Below are positions 15,811 through 18,869 of a stretch of DNA of 18,869 nt, piece after piece; within the stretch, counting starts at the first letter, position 1; every line of letters begins with the position of its first letter. Origin of the DNA: UBA1715 sp045599365 (GTDB lineage: Bacteria > Bacteroidota > Bacteroidia > Bacteroidales > UBA1715); NCBI GenBank assembly GCA_045599365.1, contig JAZRVS010000092.1, positions 1-18,869 on the forward strand, written 5' to 3'. The position numbers and the translations under genes are program-made. The notes under the pieces are model-generated. The model worked only from the letters and a program-made list of their open reading frames with translations, searched no databases and was not told the origin of the DNA.

Positions 15811-17133
15811 TTATAAGATGATCTCTTTTATGCACTGTACAATGTATTTCACATCATCATCAGATACGCAAGGACCACTTGGAAGACAAAGTCCAACCTT
15901 GAAAAGTTCAACTTCCACGCCTTTAGTATATACAGGGGCATCGGCATATATTGGCTGCTTGTGCATAGGTTTCCACAGAGGGCGAGCCTCTATTCCCGCC
16001 TTCTCAAGTCTGGCAATCAATGCCTCCACGTTTTCATTTGGTTCGCAATTTGTATGATTGGGAATTCTTTCAGAAACGGCGTTCACGTATGCGTGTTCCT
16101 GTCCTTTCACATGGACTGACTGGTCAACCGTGACAGTGCTGAGCCAGTAGTTGCTTCCTTCAGCAGCCCAGTCCGGTCCTTTATGGAAGTCGATACCCTG
16201 TATTTCAGCAAATGCTTTTTCATAAAGATCCGCAACATGCCGGTGGTGGGCAATATGGCTCTCCAACACCGTCATCTGTCCAATGCCTATTCCTGCGCAG
16301 ATATTGCTCATACGATAGTTATAACCTATCTTCTCGTGGTGATAATATCTATACTTCTCCTTGCATTGGGTGGCATACATCATCACCTCAGACCTGATTT
16401 CTTCATTTTCAATTATCAGTGCGCCTCCACCAGAAGTGGTAATCATTTTATTTCCATTGAACGACAGCACCCCGAACTTACCGAAAGTGCCAAGTGAACG
16501 TCCCTGGTATCTTGACCCTAAACCTTCAGCACTGTCCTCAATAACGGGAATGCCGTATTTGTCAGCAATAGCCATGATTTTGTCGCAGTCGTATGGCATA
16601 CCATACAGTGTCACAGGAATAATGGCTTTCGGATACTTTCCCGTCAGTATTTTTCTGTCTATAATTGCCTTTTCCAACAAAACAGGGTCCATGTTCCACG
16701 AATCAGGTTCAGAACCCACAAAGATGGGGTCGGCACCAAGATATCTGACAGGATTCACCGAGGCGCAGAAGGTGAAACTCTGCACCAGAACTTCATCGCC
16801 AGTGCCCACTCCCAGCACCGTCAAAGCCAGATGCAATGCAGCTGTACCAGATGAGAGTGCCACAACACGCTTGCTCATGCCGGTAGCCTGCTCTGGAGCC
16901 TGTCCTGAGCCAAGTTTATCCCGAGCACTTCGACTAGGCTCAGCACAGGCTTGTCGAGGGGAAGGATTTTCGTTGACAAATCCTTCCAGTTCCTTCTCAA
17001 ACTGCTCCACATTCGGTCCGAGAGGCACAACATAGTTGTCGTCAAATGCTTTCTTTATATACTGTTGCTCCACACCGTCTTCACTCATGTGAGCCAGACA
17101 TAGATAAATATGTTTGTTATTGCAATTTTCCAT
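15811..17133 (-). CDS. DegT/DnrJ/EryC1/StrS (PglE/WcfR-like) sugar aminotransferase with an in-frame insertion
   Basis: The 440-residue PLP enzyme probably aminates a nucleotide-4-keto-6-deoxy sugar. Typical family landmarks are YLCLAHMS and VVPLGPNVEQFEKEL near the N-terminus, the PLP-phosphate loop SSGTAALHLAL (about 94-104), and D200 in VIEDSAEGLGSRY, which contacts the PLP ring nitrogen. The Schiff-base lysine is K229 in SFNGNKMITTSGGG. Residues about 57-87 (PSPRQACAEPSRSARDKLGS and on to GMS) do not look like family sequence. They sit just before the PLP-phosphate strand and are encoded by a palindromic repeat-like element (see 16897-16951). The frame is intact, so the enzyme may still work with an added surface loop. 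The start overlaps the end of the glycosyltransferase gene by 17 bases. GC is about 53% over 16081-16200, well above the housekeeping genes. Confidence 0.93.
   Translation of the reverse strand: MENCNNKHIYLCLAHMSEDGVEQQYIKKAFDDNYVVPLGPNVEQFEKELEGFVNENPSPRQACAEPSRSARDKLGSGQAPEQATGMSKRVVALSSGTAALHLALTVLGVGTGDEVLVQSFTFCASVNPVRYLGADPIFVGSEPDSWNMDPVLLEKAIIDRKILTGKYPKAIIPVTLYGMPYDCDKIMAIADKYGIPVIEDSAEGLGSRYQGRSLGTFGKFGVLSFNGNKMITTSGGGALIIENEEIRSEVMMYATQCKEKYRYYHHEKIGYNYRMSNICAGIGIGQMTVLESHIAHHRHVADLYEKAFAEIQGIDFHKGPDWAAEGSNYWLSTVTVDQSVHVKGQEHAYVNAVSERIPNHTNCEPNENVEALIARLEKAGIEARPLWKPMHKQPIYADAPVYTKGVEVELFKVGLCLPSGPCVSDDDVKYIVQCIKEIIL
16897..16951. repeat. Palindromic repeat-like element inserted in the aminotransferase coding sequence
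   Basis: AGCCTGTCCTGAGCC on the plus strand (16897-16911) and AGCCTGTGCTGAGCC on the minus strand (16937-16951) are inverted copies that match at 14 of 15 bases, separated by 25 bases. The right copy lies inside a second, imperfect palindrome at 16931-16956 whose ten-base arms match at 8 positions (CGACTAGGCT against CGACAAGCCT). The element lies within a GC-rich stretch of about 93 bases that keeps the aminotransferase frame. The structure recalls dispersed palindromic elements found inside protein genes, such as Rickettsia palindromic elements; whether it is repeated in this genome cannot be seen here. Confidence 0.7.
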
Positions 17134-18100
17134 TTCTATAATTGAATATTTGTAGTAGTCTATACATTTCTATGGTCTTTTTTGGAAAAAGTCTGAAAAG
17201 GAGATATTCCAATCTGTATTTCATCAACTTGGCATCTTTCAGGTGAGTGAACAAATCCCTGTTTTGCCACATTTCAATGTTGAACCGTTCCATTTCTGCG
17301 ACAGAACATTTGCAGATATTGTGAAGCGCATGATTCAGGTGATTTGAAATCTTGTAATCAAAATGTTGTTTTGCTTTCTTTTCTTTAACACAAGATATTT
17401 GAAAATCGTGCAAATGCCAGCATACTGTCAGCATATCGGATGAACGTTTTGGTTTCGGAACAGCCATTATGCTGTCAGAGGTACGTATCAGATAATAATA
17501 TACCGGTTGTTTATGAAAAGCTATCTTCTTTGCAGTATATACCATCCTCGATTTCAATTCGGCATCCTCGTGATAAATTCCCGGGAAGAACTTGAAATCA
17601 TTTTCTTTGAGAAATTCGGAACGGAGAACTGAGAACGGAGCTGGGGAAATAAGACCTCCGTGCTCGGTTATCTCCCTGCCGGAATGAATACCGTCAAGGA
17701 ATTTCTGTGCAGGAATCCGGACCGTCCCATCCTCATACGCATGCTTGTACAGAATCTGAAGTATGTCAATACCATCTACGAGTTTTCCTGTCATCTCTTT
17801 CAGACAGTTTTCCTCAATCCAGTCGTCAGAATCCACAAACCAGACATACTCTCCCCGAGCACATTCAAGCCCTGTGTTGCGAGCTGCGCTTAGGCCTTGG
17901 TTTTCCTGGCTGATAATCTTGATATTCGGATATTCTTTCGCTAACTGCTCTACAATGGCCAGACTTCCATCAGACGAGCCATCGTTCACGACTATTATTT
18001 CGTAGTCTTCTTTCGGAATGTTCTGGTTTTCGCAACTGCGAATACACTTCTCAACGTATTTTTCAACGTTGTAAACCGGGATGATTATAGAAAGTTTCAT
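17117..18100 (-). CDS. Family 2 (GT-A) glycosyltransferase
   Basis: The 327-residue protein has a clear GT-A fold N-terminus: MKLSIIIPVYNVEKYVEKCI, then VNDGSSDGS with D40 in the nucleotide-binding site, the conserved GLSAARNTGL, and the metal-binding DxD at D90-S91-D92 (WFVDSDDW). YHEDAELKSRMV at the acceptor side carries the acidic pair expected near the catalytic base. There is no membrane segment, so it should act on the cytoplasmic face of the membrane, adding a sugar to a lipid-linked oligosaccharide. The donor and acceptor cannot be inferred from these motifs. It starts 17 bases after the LicD-family gene and its end overlaps the aminotransferase start, which suggests translational coupling. 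GC is near 51% over 17641-17760. Confidence 0.94.
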   Translation of the reverse strand: MKLSIIIPVYNVEKYVEKCIRSCENQNIPKEDYEIIVVNDGSSDGSLAIVEQLAKEYPNIKIISQENQGLSAARNTGLECARGEYVWFVDSDDWIEENCLKEMTGKLVDGIDILQILYKHAYEDGTVRIPAQKFLDGIHSGREITEHGGLISPAPFSVLRSEFLKENDFKFFPGIYHEDAELKSRMVYTAKKIAFHKQPVYYYLIRTSDSIMAVPKPKRSSDMLTVCWHLHDFQISCVKEKKAKQHFDYKISNHLNHALHNICKCSVAEMERFNIEMWQNRDLFTHLKDAKLMKYRLEYLLFRLFPKKTIEMYRLLQIFNYRNGKLQ

Positions 18101-18117
18101 TTTTCAAAAAAAAATTG

Positions 18118-18869
18118 TTACCAATCCGTATATCTTACTCTCTTGGAAGGCTGTTCAAAGAACAGTTCTATGCCGTCCGAAAATATAACATGAATTGGAT
18201 AATGTGTTTTCCGTTTATCTTCAGGTGATAATTGCTTATAATTAGAACCATAGATGGACTGAACGACCTTTAAATATGCCGTCGGAGCCAAATACATTCT
18301 TCCTTCAAACTCCAGATCGGTGCCGTTGCAAAACCAATCAACTGGCATTACCTCTTTTTTTATGCCGTATGGTGAACTGAAACTAGCATAATGTGTTTTT
18401 CCCAACCGCTTTGCGGACAGTGCTGTTTTTTCAATCTGGCTATAGCATTTATCATTATTGAAGAAAAAGCTGAGACATTTGTAAAACAAAAGTTTCCAAG
18501 GCACAATGCTTTTGAACAATTGCTTTATTCCTATCTTGGCTGTGGAAAATTTTGCGACTGATATATAATTCAATCTTGCTATTTTTTTCTTCAGTTTTTC
18601 ATGTTTCGGATGATAAGAGCCAGTCAAGTCCAATGGAAAGATATCAACAAATATACCTATTGGAAATTTTCTTACACCTTCATCAAATAATGTATTTTTT
18701 AAGCAAACTTTTGGGAATAAGTTAAGGTATTCAGAGTTTGTACTATGCCATTCCACATTAAATTTTGAATCAGGATTATCAGATATAATCTGGAGCAATT
18801 TGTTCATATCACTCCTTGGCATCACTATATCAAAATCGTCATCCCATGGTATGAAACCTTTATGACGAA
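18118..18869 (-). CDS. LicD family protein (5' end outside window)
   Basis: The frame stays open to the right edge, so the N-terminus is missing. Reading it through the edge gives RHKGFIPWDDDFDIVMPRSD before the rest of the protein; the hallmark GFIPWDDDxD and, further on, GIFVDIFPLD identify the LicD family. A start at the GTG of 18825 would cut off the hallmark and is not credible. LicD proteins have a nucleotidyltransferase-like fold and transfer phosphorylcholine or other phospho-groups to surface glycans; the WDDD aspartates are the expected metal ligands. About 249 residues are visible. Its GC is low (39 of 120 bases over 18421-18540), unlike the glycosyltransferase and aminotransferase next to it. 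It is the first visible gene of the polysaccharide run, and more of the cluster probably lies beyond the window. Confidence 0.88.
   Translation of the reverse strand, partial: RHKGFIPWDDDFDIVMPRSDMNKLLQIISDNPDSKFNVEWHSTNSEYLNLFPKVCLKNTLFDEGVRKFPIGIFVDIFPLDLTGSYHPKHEKLKKKIARLNYISVAKFSTAKIGIKQLFKSIVPWKLLFYKCLSFFFNNDKCYSQIEKTALSAKRLGKTHYASFSSPYGIKKEVMPVDWFCNGTDLEFEGRMYLAPTAYLKVVQSIYGSNYKQLSPEDKRKTHYPIHVIFSDGIELFFEQPSKRVRYTDW

Noticed and set aside
16361..17035. A 224-codon plus-strand open frame opposite the aminotransferase
   Set aside because: It is antisense to clearly conserved family motifs, with no recognisable domain or start signal; it is long because of the higher local GC.
18118..18825. 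A complete LicD-family gene starting at GTG 18825
   Set aside because: The same frame continues to the window edge and encodes the family hallmark WDDD upstream of that GTG, so the gene is truncated by the window.

Overview
The window looks like a chromosomal segment from a member of the Bacteroidota, most likely Bacteroidales. The supporting signs are AT-rich DNA, initiation regions without clear Shine-Dalgarno sequences, TAnnTTTG-type -7 boxes, a PorP/SprF plus TPR/PD40 type IX secretion pair, and Bacteroidota-style MetRS, NusA and IF-2. All recognised genes lie on the minus strand, so transcription runs from high to low coordinates. There is no gene-free stretch over 300 bases. I saw no rRNA, tRNA, CRISPR array or transposase.

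Right part (about 14.9-18.9 kb): exopolysaccharide/capsule genes. In transcription order these are a LicD-family protein (cut by the window edge), a family 2 glycosyltransferase, a DegT/PglE-type sugar aminotransferase, and a small predicted lipoprotein with a nucleoside-phosphorylase fold. Base composition is mosaic. The aminotransferase and glycosyltransferase are near 50% GC in the stretches I counted by hand, while the LicD gene and the genes to the left are nearer 30-40%. The aminotransferase carries an in-frame insertion of about 31 residues, encoded by a palindromic repeat-like DNA element.

Middle part (9.65-14.9 kb): an export and precursor module, wza-like lipoprotein, wzc-like BY-kinase/co-polymerase, and a membrane-anchored NDP-sugar 4,6-dehydratase of the WbpM/PglF/CapD type. 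It follows a 255-bp leader with a possible promoter. The dehydratase and the aminotransferase together could make a UDP-4-amino-4,6-dideoxy sugar of the bacillosamine/AAT type.

Left-centre part (1.9-9.5 kb): housekeeping genes rimP-nusA-infB-pssA-metG with short gaps, probably one operon. It starts at a -7 box followed by a terminator-like hairpin just before rimP. Left end (1-1.9 kb): a PorP/SprF-family outer-membrane protein and the first 273 residues of a PorE-like TPR/PD40 protein of the type IX secretion family.

The observations most worth a second look are the palindromic insertion inside the aminotransferase, the lipid-anchored MTA/SAH-nucleosidase-like protein with its catalytic residues apparently intact, and the hairpin in the rimP leader.
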